A stretch of DNA of 64,000 bases from Phoronis australis (taxonomy: Eukaryota > Phoronida > Phoronidae): positions 1,214,838 through 1,278,837 of the forward strand of contig NMRA01000014.1 of the NCBI GenBank assembly GCA_002633005.1, given 5' to 3'. Of the stretch, positions 1-15,300 are shown piece by piece; position 1 is the first letter of the stretch, and every line of letters starts with the position of its first letter. The notes under the pieces were generated by a model. That model was not told the DNA's origin. It worked only from the letters and a program-made list of their open reading frames with translations, and searched no databases. The position numbers were made by a program, and so were the translations under genes.

Positions 1-330
1 AGCTTGTGAAGACTAAACATGATCTGATCAGGTGGAGAAAGGATTCAAGATCCTAGTCGCACAGTTCATCATATTAAAATCATTCCATATCTATTTAATA
101 AATTGCCAATAAAACATCACCATTGGTTTAAAAGTAATTGTTACGATACAGAAATACGTAAGAAATGGCAGACGATCCAGTTGATCAAAATAACTAAGAA
201 TCTCATCGAAAAAACCATAACGTTTATCAAATAATCCCGAGGATCACTAAACTTCAAAGACTTGGTTAAAATGTTTACTTTTATGAAATTAGAGCTATTG
301 GCTGTAATCATACAGGCAGTGTGGACTCAC

Positions 331-3300
331 CCAAGACAGCACAGAATAGACTCTTCTGTTGCGGGAACCTGAACACATCCGTATGAATAATCTTCCAACC
401 AAAGTCGTCCTGCTCAAGATCCTCAGACTCTTCGTCGTCATCATTGTAACGCGCAAAGTCATTCTTCAAGATCCTCGTCTGCACGACACCAACAAGAATT
501 ACTCACACATCTGCAGTTGGCAGTCAGATTACTTTTAAGTTGGATAAGAATGATAATACAACTACTGCTACTACTACTATTACTGTTAGAGATTACAATA
601 ACACAGTTGGATTATGACAATAACATCACAGTTGTTTATAAAAACAACGGAGTATTCTCCCCAGTAACTGACTGTGTCTGTGTATCATTACTCGTTGCTG
701 GGCCTAGTAAGGTGGCCACTGTGTTTTTGCTTCAGAAGATGGTGTTTTAATAAACACAGTAACAGGTCAAGCCGAAATCCATCGTTGTTTTTGTCAACAT
801 ATGGTGCAACTTGCTATCACGGAAATAATATAGTTGGATAGCAATAACATTTTGGATAATGGATAATAATAATAATACAGTAGGAACATAATCATATTCT
901 TGGCTTACAACACTATTGAATTGTGCTAGGTCACTAAACAAAGATTAAAACCTAAGCACAGAATGACAGATTACAGCAAACACAACAAAATCTCTTACAC
1001 TCCAGGAGTGACCAGTAGCTTACTGAGACAACTAACTGATTGAAACCCAATTTCCAATTCCACGAATTATGTGTGTCAACGCTGATACATTCTGTGTCGA
1101 GGGAAAGCAACATTAAGCGTGACTGAATATTCACAGTGACCACCTCACACTAATGAGCAAGGTCTCAATGCAATGTTAAGTTGACTCCATCCAATTTACA
1201 GTTCAGCATATAGGTCTTTCATTGAAGTACTTTTGAAAACTGCACTGTTCTGTGAATATAAACAAGAGCAACGCGGAGCGTTGAAATGCGCCCACAATTG
1301 CACCGCATACGGTATCCTTCTAGGGTTGTTTATTGGTACCATAAAGTCGCCAGTAGAGGGCATACTTTGCAAAATGGAAAGGCATGGTCATTGTCTCCTC
1401 AATAGGCTAGGGGCAAAATGTGAGTAATCTTCATAATACAAGCACATCCTATACACCAGTTGCTTAAAGCACCACAGAAACATAGAATTAAAAACAAATT
1501 TACCAACATACGAGATTAGCACAGCATTAGAATGCCAGAAACAAATTTCTACTTGGAACTTTTCCTTCANNNNNNNNNNNNNNNNNNNNNNNNNNNNNNN
1601 NNNNNNNNNNNNNNNNNNNNNNNNNNNNNNNNNNNNNNNNNNNNNNNNNNNNNNNNNNNNNNNNNNNNNNNNNNNNNNNNNNNNNNNNNNNNNNNNNNNN
1701 NNNNNNNNNNNGAAAACAGTAAAAATGGCCACTAGGTGGCGCAAACTATGTCGAATCCATCCGAAAACGGCAGGATAGCGTCATCTCACTACTAGGTGCC
1801 TACATACCAAATTTCATGAAAATCCGTTCAGGACTTTTGAAGATACAAAGGTAAGCGTAAAAAACTAAAATTGCCACTAGGGGGCACACCGGTAGTCGGA
1901 TCCGTCCGAAAGTTCGCACATGCCGTCCCATTCATGAATGGAACATATGTGCCAAATTTCATGAACGTATGTCAAAGGGTTTTGGAGATAGAGCAGCGGA
2001 CGCCGGACGCCAGACGCCGGACGCCGCCCGGACGGACGGACGGACAGAGATGACGGCATAATGCACCCACATATAAATATGTGGGCGCATAAAAATGAAG
2101 TAATCCTATGAAGTAAATATTGACAAGCAAGATATTCGTTTGGTCTCAATTATGCTAAGATGATACAACGCTGATTTGTCTCCCATGATCAATGCAGAAT
2201 ATTTTGACACTATACCCAGTATACAAAGTCGACTTAAAATAAGTAGCCTGGCCGTGTGAATAACATTTCATGATCCTGGCAACTCAGCCATCTTGGCAGA
2301 CTATGACTGGCCTAATAATAATCAGCAGGATCGACTACTTGAAGTTTACCACATAAGAACTGCATGACAAATGTCTTGGACATTGTCATTGTCATTCATG
2401 CATTAATAAATTTAATGAAAAATAATTATGATTATTGAATATAGACAACCAGTGGAAGAGAGGCATAACTACTCACAAGTATGATAGCCACAAAGCCGAC
2501 CAATAGCAATACCAGAACCATTGAGTTGAATATAGACAGCCAATGAATCTGCAAGATGCAAGATAAATAATTTAAATATTAATATGACAATCTAGAATAA
2601 ACATACAGTATAGTCTGATATAACATGCCTACATTTTGAGAACCAGTTTTCTCCACTGAATAACAGGCATCAACTGATTCTCAAAATGCGGGCACGTTAT
2701 ATCATACTATTGTCAATATACTGAGTGCATTAGTGCACTCTTAATTTTGCACAATTTACAACCGCGAAATTCTTTAAAACATAGGGCCTGTACAAAATGA
2801 ACAGAACATTTTAAGGCTGTACCAGCTGATGTAAAAAGCAGGGTTCACGCCACACTTCCAAACACTGGGGTGCAGTAGACCCAACTTCAAAAATTTTTTT
2901 AGCTCCATTTCAAGTGCTTAGGGCCCATCAAAACTGTCTGAAAATCAGACCACTAGCACAAAATGACGTGCAATGAATAATGAAAATGAGACAAACTTGC
3001 TGAATCAGATGTTTTCATCAATAGAGAATACGGGATAGATAGCTTTATTTCGTAAAACAAAATTGCGTCCAAGGTTACAGACCCATCAAATCATTGCACC
3101 ATCTTCAGTTTGATTACATCAAATGACAGAAAAGCACACCACTGCAAAGGTTTGAATCAACAAAATGGAATAGAACAAACTTAAAGATAATAACACTGCA
3201 TTTCTGTAACAGTATCTACATAATACCTGTCATGATAACTACAAATAACATGTTTACCTCTAGCACTCGTGGGAAGAAGTTCTTGTCAAGCTTCGTGCCA

Positions 3301-6300
3301 CGGTCTTTGAAGCTGAGTCTGTAAGTAAGGTTCAAACAAGGTAACTGAATAGTACAGAACATTAGAATATGGTTGACCAATAATATGAATGGGTTTCATA
3401 TTTTTAGCATTCTTTTTAACACGTAATAAAAGTGGAAGAAATCCACAATAAAAATACTTCTCAACATAATTTGAGAAAAGTTTGTAGTTTGAAGTTTTGA
3501 TGAATCCTATCATCAGTTTCAAAATGAGCGAAACAAATGCAGAGAGTTCTACCAGTATCTGTGACTCTACAAGGTTTTTTGTCAATGGCACAGCCAAGAA
3601 CAAACCTAGCTGAATCTACTTTCAAGATCACTGAATGAGAACCATAATAAAATGAGAGGTCTCTGTATTGAAACTATACGACTTTATGTATTATAGCACA
3701 ACTGCAAAATATTGCGAGAACATTCCCATGACCTATTCAAGTTTCCTTGCAATTCTTTGTTTTTGTTTTGAAAATTCAGATAAAGTAACTGATTGTTCTA
3801 GCCAAAACACAGGTAGGCAGTGACCAAGTGTTCTAGCCAAAACACAGGTAGGCAGTGACCGAGTATTCTAGCCAAAACACAGGTAGGCAGTGACCGAGTG
3901 TTCTAGCCAAATAATAGGCAGCCAAAGTGACCGAGCATTCCAGCCAAAACATAGGTAGAAAAAGTGACTGAGTTTTCCAGTCAAAGCATAGGTAGACAAA
4001 GAAACTAAGTGTTCTATCCAAACCATAGGTAGACAGTGACCGAGTGTTCTAGTCAAAATATAGGAAGCCAAAGTGACCGAGTGTTCCAGCCAGTACATAG
4101 GTAGATAAAGAAACTGAGTGTTCTAGCCAAAACATCCTTAATTAGGTATTCACTGCCAAACAACTTTGAACACTTGGAGACCAATAAAACAAAACCTCTA
4201 ATACGTTACGGCCAACTAAGCGTGAGGCAAGGGCACTTACTTAGACTCATGCCACTGAACAGTGTAGGTGTGCCTCACTTCCAGGTCACCATCCACTTTA
4301 GAGTCCAGACTGACCGGTGCTGCATCATGAGTGGACACATTAGCCGAGATGATCTATAAGAACAAATGAACAATTGCAATGGCACAACCTACACACAGAA
4401 GCCAGAACTACAGCAAACAGCTGATTAAAAATTCACATTTTAATCACTTTTCTTATTTCAATGACTTAAGTACGGCAATTCTCCACTGATTTAGCACACC
4501 CACCTCACTTAACACATGCAACATTATTTTGAAAAATAAGATATATTCCTACATTTATTTCCAGAGATTACTTGCCTCACCCCACTTGCATGCAGTCAGT
4601 GTTGCACTTCATACATGCAGTCAGTGTTGCACGTCATAAAATATCAACGCAAAGCTTGTTCATTAAAGCAAGCAATACACACTTCTTTAGCTGCGTTACT
4701 AAGGTCTGAGCAATGCATATTTACCACTTAATGCATCCAGTTGAATATGGGATATCTCATGTTTTCGTAAATATGAGCTGAAAGGTGCGACCTGGATGAG
4801 TGTGGAGTCACGCAGAAAAAAAAGTGTTTCACCAATGATGGGGCAAAGTCCTCTTGTATTATAACTTAATTACTGTCAATTGGAAAACTTTGGCAATCCA
4901 CAGGCCACATTTTGTTAAAATTCCCACAAAGCCAGTTGGTGATGCTCGGCTAGTCAGTTAATTTGGCACACCTGTCAAGTATGAAGTCTACATATTCAGT
5001 TAACTTCACACATAAAAAAGAATGCAGGTGGTTTGATATCATTTGCAGTGCATCAGACGTGTGCAGGCTTCATGGTTGGGCCCATTGCACTAAACACCTG
5101 AGCTAAAAACACAAGACCTCATAATAGATCAATAGAATCTTTGTGAAGAAAGTTTTCAAGTCTGCCCGTCTCCTTTAAGAAAACGGTCAAACAATTCCAT
5201 TTGTTGCCATACACTATATGTTGAAGGCGTGCAACAGTGCCAACCAGTAGGTTGCCCCTTAGCCTATAAAAAGTTGGGCAAGACTCTACCAGGTGTAACT
5301 TTGCACATCCTATCAAGAACATAAATTTAATTTATTATGTGTCAAATAAATGGAGAACTACCATATATATTTTAAAGCTCTGCTACAAAGCAATACTTAG
5401 GCTACACTGCAAACTCGAGTGGGCAGACCACAATATACCTAACATAGCTCCCACCTCCAAATCCTAAAATCCTTTGACTGAAGCCTCTCAGCAATATGTC
5501 CAGTGCTCAGACACAACCACCAGACAAATTACACAGTATGACCAGACAAATGATTACGCAGTAGGACAAGCCACTAGGTGTAATCATTCAACACAGTGTT
5601 GTAAGCCTGGCCATAAGATTCAGAAGTAGTGACCACGGAATATAATGTTACCATTCCTGCAGCTGAGTGACCATCAAAACTAAAGCCACACAGGCAGGAA
5701 TAAAGGAAGTGCATAAACACGTTAAATACTACTAATTCTTGAATCATACAGAAAATGAGATTGATTCTTCTGATTCTAAGTCCGCTTTCAAAATTTTCAA
5801 AACAGGTGCAACACTGCCACCAGGAATACAGGGTAGTCCCTGCTAAATGTAGGCTTTCTTCTCTCGTGTATTCCTTGACATTACTTTTGAGTGGCAAGCT
5901 TTCTACTCTCACATACTGCTTGGCATTACTTGTGAGTGCAGATGAAATACAAATGACCACAGGAACATTGCATTTGCCTCCTGCATTAACAAAGTTTGGC
6001 CTATAAGCCTTTATAACTAATGTGCTAAGTGCATATGAATCCAGCTTGGTTACTGGTAATCAATATCAAGTAATACTATTAAGGTTACAATGCCAATGCA
6101 GAATGAGTTAGTCTTCCAAGTCCATTTATTTTGTATTCATTTTTTCACAGTCAACAAGAACATCAAAACCATACAGTGAATTATCTCTAAGTGTTTTCTC
6201 GAGTCTTCGATGTTCTCATTGATAACTGGAATAGAATCCTAACATGGCAAAGAATAAGATGAGATCAATTTTCAGGGCTTGGAATGACCCATGATGAAAA

Positions 6301-9300
6301 AGAGGAAAAATTTATAGCTGATGTATCGTTCTAAAAATAAATAGGCTTACATGATAGAAATATTTTTTGTGTTGTAAAAATTAACCGCAGGAAACGTTTT
6401 TGCACCAATAAAGTCAAAAAAGTGACAAAAAAGAGATGAAGAACGAGGATAACGGAAATCATATAAGAGGAAATCTAAACCAAAAAAGAGGAAATCTTCT
6501 GAAAAGAGGAATTCAAAATTTCAAGCCCTGAACTTTGCAAGAGTTAGAGGCCCAATATGAATTTTGTTTTTAGCCAACTAAACGGGGCAAAACGCAGCTT
6601 TAAATGCATGAGACCTCAGGTGATACAGCTGGGTAGTTACTTACATGTTCTCCATTATAATCAATATTGAAATGCAGGTGAGTCCACAGGTATATCTTGT
6701 GACTGTGAGGAAGAAAGCCGCTCTCTTCCAAGTGACCTATGAACCCACGTACTGGAATGTCATCTGAAAGTAACGACACTCCATTTACACAATGCACTGT
6801 AGACCAGCACAAGGGTCAACACAAGCTGAATGTCAGGTCAAAGGTCACACTCACGCACGCGCACTTCATGGTGTATTTTGCAGCATTCTTCAAAACTAAT
6901 ACATATTACGCATTTACTATTTCAAGGAAAAACAAGATTTGTGAACATTTTGGTAAAGTTTAAACTTAAAACTGAAAGAAATTTCAGTGTCTGATGCTAA
7001 GGAAACACCTAAGTTGAAGTTGACAAAAATATTAGTTCAGCAAGCATCCAATAGGAGTCTCATTTCAATGCGCCGTTTGATATTCAACTTTAAAGGGAAT
7101 AAAGCAAGTTGAAATTGGCTGTTCAGAAAAACTTTGCACAAGTTGGATTTTTAAAATGTCAAAAGATGGTAATAAAGTTCAGGTATTGTAGCTTTGTCGT
7201 CTCCCAAATGAAAATCAAGATCTCAAGAAAAGTTAAAAAATATCATTGAAAACACCAATGACTGAGGGAATTTCATGCTTGCAGCCATGAGAACTCAGCT
7301 CATTGCAGAGGTCAACATGAACTTATAATTACTCAATAGCATAAAATCTTGGGTGATGTCACAAAATATCTGAAGCTATGATTGACCAGCAATAAGAATA
7401 AAAATTTGGTCCCGAATCTGTATTTGATTGCACACCACCTTTGTGACATTTCGAGCAGAAATTGTAAAAAAGTCATATTTCTGAGCCTAAATGTGCGAGA
7501 AAAGTTCAAATTGTCAACAATTTTCTTAGAAAGCAAAATCTTGGTTGAAACTTGAAGTCATGTTTGGTTAGCTCATCAACTGAAATTTGAAGTTGCGTTT
7601 AGTCAGTGATGTTCCAACTGAAGTTACAACCCGAAGTCACATTTTGCAACCTGGTACTTGCTCAAGACATACAGACCCTGCACTTTAAGCACTTATAAAT
7701 CAAGATCTGCCGTCAAAACAATCTTCTACATTGTTTATTTGTTTCTCCAAAGCAACCTCATTATGTTCTTATCGTTTGTGTGAATTGAAAAACATTAAAA
7801 CAAAACAGTCAGAAATCCGCCAACGGTCACACTGCCTCAGCAGTTAAATCTAAGCAGGCATAACATGCAACTCAATGAGACTGGTGTGGACAATAAGTTG
7901 TCTCTTCTGCTCCAGCCAAAAACCATTTCTAAACGGCCAAGTTCAAAGTCAGAATAAAATACACACAAGCATTTGTTACAGGGTCACCAAATTGTACCCC
8001 ACCTTCTTATGATATTCGTGTTTTAAGGTTATAGATTCATTTGATGACTTTTGGTGTAAAAATAAGCCAGGTGAAAGCTTCTTTTATGAGATATTGTACC
8101 AACATTATCAAAACAGAATTCTTGAATTTCTCACCATGACCTTGAAAATGAGGTCAAGGCCACCAAACGCAACTGGGGTCTGGAGACGCCCAATTATACC
8201 TTGCTTAAAAATAAAGCTCTCTTCAGAAAATATCACGCCAACATTTTCCAATTAGAGTTCATAAATTTCACATTATGACCTTGACAACAAGGTCAAGGTC
8301 ACTGAAATCGATAGGCGCCAGTAGATGCACCACTTATACTTTGCAGCAAAATATGAAGAACTATAAAGCTTCTTTTCTTTTTTGAGATTTTACATCAACA
8401 TTTCCCAGTAGAATTATAAAATTTCTCATTATGACCTTAAAAATTTTGTCAATGTCACCAAAATCAACTGATGCCTGGAAATGTCTCATCTACACATACG
8501 TATAAAATATGAACATGATCTAAAACTCCCTTCTTGAGATATCCTGCTAACACCATTTTCCAAAGTAAAGACTCGACTTTCTTACTGTGACCTTGAATAT
8601 GTCAAGGTTACCCAAATCAACTGGGGCCTGGAGTTACCCTATCTACACCACGGCACAAAATGTGAACATAACTTAAAGCTCCCTTAATAAGACATCACAC
8701 CAACAAGGTTTTCCCCATATATTGGAACTGTGTCTTCTTTAGAACTCAGTCAACCGTTGTTGACTTGACCACGTATTTGAAATGTGTCTTCTTTAAAGCT
8801 CAGTCAACCGTTGCCAACTTACCCACAACAAACTCAAAGTAGTAGAGATCTTCTATAGCGTCCCTCAAGGCAGACACTTTTTCTTGATTCAGTTTCAGCT
8901 TACACAGCTCTTTGTTCTCAATGTTTTCTAGGAACAACGTGTCAAAATTTATGTCAGTGTAAGCAACAATGAGTTGTCAACACACAAACACTCTTGCACA
9001 AACTTTACGGTGGTGGTATTCCCATGAGAAAACTGCCTGAAGTAACACTCCCAGTATTTTTTCGGGAAATTTTTACTAGGGATTTTTTTGCACTGGGACA
9101 CATATTTGCTAGGATTCAAATTTCGCAGGATCAATACCGGGGAAAGTCATTCACAGGTTCATGGTTTGTCAACTCACAAGACAGACTGCTCTTAACCAGT
9201 GACACTATTGCAACTTATATTCAAGCAGTAATTTATTCAATTAGTCAGCAGATCTTATCACTGTCATCAGAGCGTTTTCAAGGCCTGCCAACAGGGGCTA

Positions 9301-12300
9301 TGGAATTTACTAGTATTTTAGACTCCATGGGAACACAACAGATTAGTGGAAATTAGTCCATTTAAAGGATTCCTGCAACATTTCTATGATTATTAAATAC
9401 ACGGGAATGCTACGAGTGCACATTATAAGACATTATCTCAACAACTGTTAAGATATAAATAATATAATTACAATATTGTGGTACAACAGGACCACAAAAC
9501 CTACATAAATGATGAAACTGATTAATGGTACAAACCTGGACTGCTCTCTATATGTTACTCACTCTAGTGCACAATAAAACATTCATGGTGTGGGAACATG
9601 TACTGTGCCTGTTAATTCGTCAGGAGCATACAACTGACATCACGACTAAAGACTGCAAAAAATTCCTTAATAGACCTTACTCACACAGACGTCATTTTAA
9701 AAATGGGCCTCTTTTTAGGTTAAAAAACGATGCATTTGAGACATAAATATAACGAAGCACGCGGAAAAATCACATTCTGCACTGTGATTAAGCAAGGAAC
9801 GGATTGTTTTTAAAACCTAACAGGAGGCTCTTTGTAATATGGCGACTGCGTGAATAAGGTGTATAAAGCATGATTTTGCCTACTTTTTACACTTGAGATT
9901 TCAAGGATCATAAGTTCAAATAATTATGAAATTTAGTGCCATCTTTTCCTACTTCTGTTTGTTTGCGATAGAGTATCAGTTTGTAACTCCATAGATTATG
10001 CGCACGCCAAGTACTGCTGGTGTTAGCAATTTCTGGCTAACACTATGAAGCCTTCTATTACTGTATAAACTCATCAGAATATCTGTACTTTATAATATAC
10101 TCATAAAGTTGACTCATGAATAATTCCAACACAGCTTTTAGTCATTTCCTGGTCATCACGAGTGTGCACTGCTCCTGATGAGTGAGTATCGCTCATGACC
10201 TATTCAAACTCACAACACAGGTCCCGACTCCCTAAACCATGCAACATGCATAGTTTGAATGTTATTCTTACTTTTAAAGTTGATTTCGTACATAGACTTG
10301 GCCATGCGGTCACCATCCAACACTTCACCTAAGGTTAAACCTTTGTGTTCAATCTGTAAAGTGGTGACAAAGACTGTGTTAGACGATATAAAAAAATAAA
10401 AGAGATGGATAAGGAACTAAAACGTCTGTTGCAAATGTATAGATAAACATAGTCCTTGGCCATAATGAGCCACTGATCAAGAATAAGGTCAAGTCAAAAC
10501 CTGCAATATTAAAATTAATTTACAGGGAACAATACGGTAGCTAAGAATGAAGAGCAATTTGTACAATGTGTCATTGTGTGCAATATAATGACAATATTGT
10601 GTGCAGTACTGTGTGCACTGTGTGCAGTATTGTGTGTAAAATATTAGCTGAGGTAAAATGCCAATGGAAAGAAAAAACAACTTGGATTAAAGGAAATCAA
10701 ATCATGCGTATCAACATTTAATTGTTTTAAAAAGACTGTGCATTGCATTAAATTATTTAACATTTTTATACATCAACCCAGACCACCGTTGGGGCTGAAA
10801 CAGACCACAACTTTGGTTTCATTTTTAGCTTGCAGTTTTTTTTCATTCATTTTTTCATAGGTAAGTAAGACACATACCATAACGTGTCGCAAAAATGATT
10901 GTATTATCAATCACAACACACACACACACACACACGTAATAGAATGAGATGCATCATTTTATAAAACAATTTGCAAACAATCATTGTGCTTGAAACACAG
11001 ATTCAAATGACACTTCCTGGTGACATCAAAGCAAAATCAATGATTCTAATAGCGCACTTTCATATTCGCACCCTCTAGAGTAATGAGCAGGGTTTGGAAT
11101 GACCAATGACAGAAAAAGAGGAAAATTTTCCACGTGACGTATCATCCAACAAATAGGATTGTGTGATAGAAATATTTTTTGTATTGTAAAATTTAACTGA
11201 AATGAACGTTTTTACATGAAAAAAATCAAAATAATGATGAAAAATAGACAAAAAAGAGGAACCTGAAAATCAACTATGAGGAAATTGAAACCAAAAAGGA
11301 ATAAATTCTTTTAAAAGAGGAAAATTCCAAGCCCTGAATGAGAGTGCGAAAGTAACGTCTGCTTGATCCCAACTCAAGATTCGGTAGACAGAAATTCAAT
11401 TACTGCACAGTGGTTCATCACTTCAAAAACAGAGGAAGAAATTCCAATGTCAGTCCCCCCATAGCTCGATTATTTTAAGTCCTATGATCTATTTTTAAGT
11501 TAGCCTTTTGAAATTGGTTGAGATCAAAATCCTCACACTTTATCAGCCACAGTCACTGGCTTTTGTACAGATTGTTCTTCCCAGTGGGAAATATAGGTCC
11601 TAATCCATTGAACAGCAGTAGAAATTTGTCAGCAAAGGGAAACCTGTTAAAACGCTGCTTATACCAGTAGTTTGAAACCTTCCGTCCGCCTTACATGGGA
11701 TCTGTAGGTGGCGCTGAACGCCTGTCCACTGAAGACCTCATCGCCATCTGCCAGGATAGTAAGTTTTAACACTGAGCGGCAATTTAAAAAATCAACTATA
11801 CTTTTAAATATTTGAGGTGGCAAGTCCGCTTAAAACTTACAGTGTCTGGATGACAAACAGGTAAAGAGTAGTAGTGATATGTCTCATGAGGGTTGTAGTA
11901 GGGTCCAACCTTATTCACAAACAACTCCACCTGAAACGAATCAAGTTACCTTTGACAATTAAAATAACAGTTACAACATTGGGGTTCTTTTTATACAAAC
12001 TCTCCATTAGTTAAAGACAAGTGTACTAGTTGACTACAAGACCACAGGGGAGGACATACAAGACCACAGGGGAGGACATACAAGACCACAGGGGAGGACA
12101 TACAAGACCACAGGGGAGGACATACAAGACCACAGGGGAGGACATACAAGACCACAGGGGAGGACATACAAGACCACAGGGGAGGACATACAAGGTCATC
12201 AGCAAAGACAACTGGAGAGCTCTGCACCATCAAAACAGAAGCAGACAGGATTAAAATCGAGGGAAGTCACAGAAATTATCAGTGTGTTAACAGTGCTTTG

Positions 12301-15300
12301 TTGTACCTCCATAAGATTGGATTTATTTTTTTTTCAACTGAAACATCTGCAGAACCTAAAGATAAGTTCCAGCTGGGTGTGAACACAAGACGAATGTGGG
12401 TATGTTCATTGTTGACTACGGAAAAGGATGAACTGAACAGCAGAAAACAATAAAAGACAACGATAGACCACCAATTTTGTTCTGTTTTGTGGTTTTCTGT
12501 GAACTTTCACAGAAAAGGTGGGTATTCCCGAGATGACTGGTGGCTAGCGATTAACAGAGTACAATAAATTAACAAACCTACTGCGTAAATAGGCTGCTGC
12601 ACCAACTTAACCAAAGTCCCGTCCACACGCAGACTTACCATAGAACAACTTAAACCAATGCAACTTGCCCCACTCTAGTGGGGCATCCGAACACACATAT
12701 TTGATAACTAGTGCAAGGCGGAAGTTGTCGGTCTGATGCGAAAAGAAGACAAAATACGAGCACAGCCACAGAAAACACTTTCGCATTATATCCAAGTTCT
12801 CATTCATTCCCTTCAACACATTCAGTAGTAAGACTGAGCTCAGGAGAGTAGGAAACAATGCAATGCTCGATTATCTGCCAGTAAGGCCAGGATTTGAATC
12901 CGGGTCTCCCAAACGAGAGTCTGGAGTTCAAACCATTGAACCACACAGTCTCCTCCAAAGAAGAACAGCTGATTATTTCTTCCGCCTTGCCCCAGGTTTG
13001 TGGTTACACAGCGATTAGAAGTGGCACAAGTTACCCTAGAACAAGTTACCCAACCTCGATAACATGGAGTAAGCTGGCACAATTGGGGTAAGTTGTGCTA
13101 GTTGAAATAGCGTCCATACAGCCTCCAAACCAAGCAATAACTCATTCCAGGAGTAACTTGTTCTAGGGTAAGTCTGTGTGTGGACAGCACTTAGCATTAC
13201 AGTGTCCCAGGACTGGTATGTAGAATGGTCCCAAATAAACAAGTTCTAAATACCACACAACATGCATGGCAATAACAGGCGTCAATAGAACCACGAGGCT
13301 TTAAGGGATTTAAAAATAAAAAATTACTTGTAAAATTGAAATTGAAAATAGGCTATTTTAAGGTTTTCAACCAGGCAGTGAAATAAATTCTTGTATTTTC
13401 TCTGAAACTGAACATATTGTGAGAATCTTAAAAGGATTTATGAAACCATTCCCAACCTTACAGCCTTCTTATATTGAATGTTTCTTAGTTCTGATGTTTC
13501 TGATCATTTCGATGGTCCCACAAATAATTAAAAGGACACTTAAACCCTGCTTTGATGATTTCAACCAATCCCAGTTCTGTTGCCTGCTGATGCAAAAGGC
13601 GTCATTCTTGAAAGATGAAAGCAGGAATCAACTAAAACATAGGTCACTCTTGCACGTTTAGCAGACTTTTAAAGGAGTTTTCAAATTTTTCTTCGAACGT
13701 TTGAGAATTGTCAAGTGTTACAGACTGAGAGCATTATTTTGTGTCAGAGAATCAGATGGGAAAGTCATTTTTAATAACTGTTAATAGGTCAAAACCGGGT
13801 TTGATATCCTTTTAAGTTTCGCAAGAAAACTGAAATATCTACCAGTATTAAAACTTGACTTTTCACGCCATCTTACGTCACCGCAAGAACATGAAACAAA
13901 CTAAAAGGCATAAAATACTATGGAGAACAGCTTTAATACCCAAGACTACACAGGCATTGACAGGGTACATACAAAACTGTACAATTTACTGTGTGCTCTC
14001 TCACTTGTATCAGTGGCATAGTACCAGCTTTAAAAGTGGGTCAGTAAAATCCTACCGTTCATTAAATTTTGTAAGTTTAAACAAACTTTAATACACGTGT
14101 TACTGTTCAAAATAGGCTTTAAAATCAATAAAATACACATTTTAATCTAAAAGTAGTGCTTTTCAGAAACTGAAAAAGTCAAACTTTCAACCCAAAATAT
14201 CTCTGGAAAGAAAGAAGTTGTACAATTTTAAAACATACAGTGATAAGTATATCACGGATACACAGGTAGATTGTGGCACTGAAAGTCATTGAAAACAGTA
14301 AGCTCGTGACAAGCACATGGGCTACATGTTAATTTTTTCAGGAGATGATGAAAGCTTAGCTGAAGCAAAATTTGCTCTGAAATTCTGTTTGGTGGTTCTA
14401 AAGTGATAACAACTCCGAGATTTTACATAGATAAGCCCATGGGCGTGTATTCTGAAAATGAAAATTTTCAGGTGTTTCAGTAACACCAAATAAACGCCCG
14501 GGCCTTTGTTTGGAAAAGGGGGCGTGTAAACGGAAAATCATAGCTTTCCTGACTTTGACATTTTTTACTTAAAACTGTGTTTTTAAATTTTATGTTAATA
14601 AATGCATAGTTCGCCAGCACCTTGTTCATTTTTGTAAATGTTAAATGCTCTACAAAACTGAATTTGTGACAAAACCTTGACATTGAGTGGGAAATTTTTC
14701 GAATAAACATCCTACTATCTGGACACTCGACGCCAGAAGTTGTAACACCAAATGAATGCCTGTGCGCCTTTAATAGGCAAAATTTTCCAAATAAAAGCCC
14801 ATGGGCGTTTCAGCGGGTGGGTTTATCTACGGAAAATCCCGGTATGATGAAGAGAAACATGTTCAGATTCTTTGCTGTAACATGTACACAGCCTCGTGGA
14901 AGAAAAACGGTTGTGTAGTATTAGCCGAGATTACTCGGCCCGGGAATCGAACCAGCAACCCCCATAAAATCGGCGAGTGTGCTAACCATTCAGCTAATAG
15001 GCGAGTGGCTAGCAGAGGCTATCATATGATTCACAGTCCCTGAGCAAATCTACAACAGCTGATTGAAGAGTCGGCAAAAAAGACACAGGCCAACAGGTGA
15101 TGCTCTATTTTATGTCCCTGAAAGCCAACGCAAAGATTGCTCCACAAATTTAGCAGCAGAATAATGGTATAACAACTTTTTTGCTCCGGTATAGGTTAGT
15201 TTACATTATTTAGAGTAAGAAGAGTGTATATAAATTTTGTGACAGATATTACTTGTCCGGTTTATTACCCCCATCGGTGCAAAGTTGTCAGGCTGTATAT

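Noticed and set aside
8994-9356. 120-codon plus-strand frame
   Set aside because: Lies in a TM9SF1 intron, has no recognisable domain or splice context, and AT-rich sequence of this size yields such frames by chance.
11695-11756. Exon-like sequence in the TM9SF1 intron reading [18 protein letters not shown], with a GT after it
   Set aside because: It resembles [13 protein letters not shown] by chance. The true exon is 10272-10353, which carries the full conserved motif in the right phase; this stretch would break the phase.
12007-12254. CRISPR-like regular array
   Set aside because: The 22-bp units are contiguous with no unique spacers, and the genome is eukaryotic; it is a minisatellite.
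14933-15006. Functional tRNA gene
   Set aside because: Boxes A and B and the acceptor stem are visible, but anticodon and T stems pair poorly and no clear anticodon loop forms, so it is listed as a SINE head or pseudogene.
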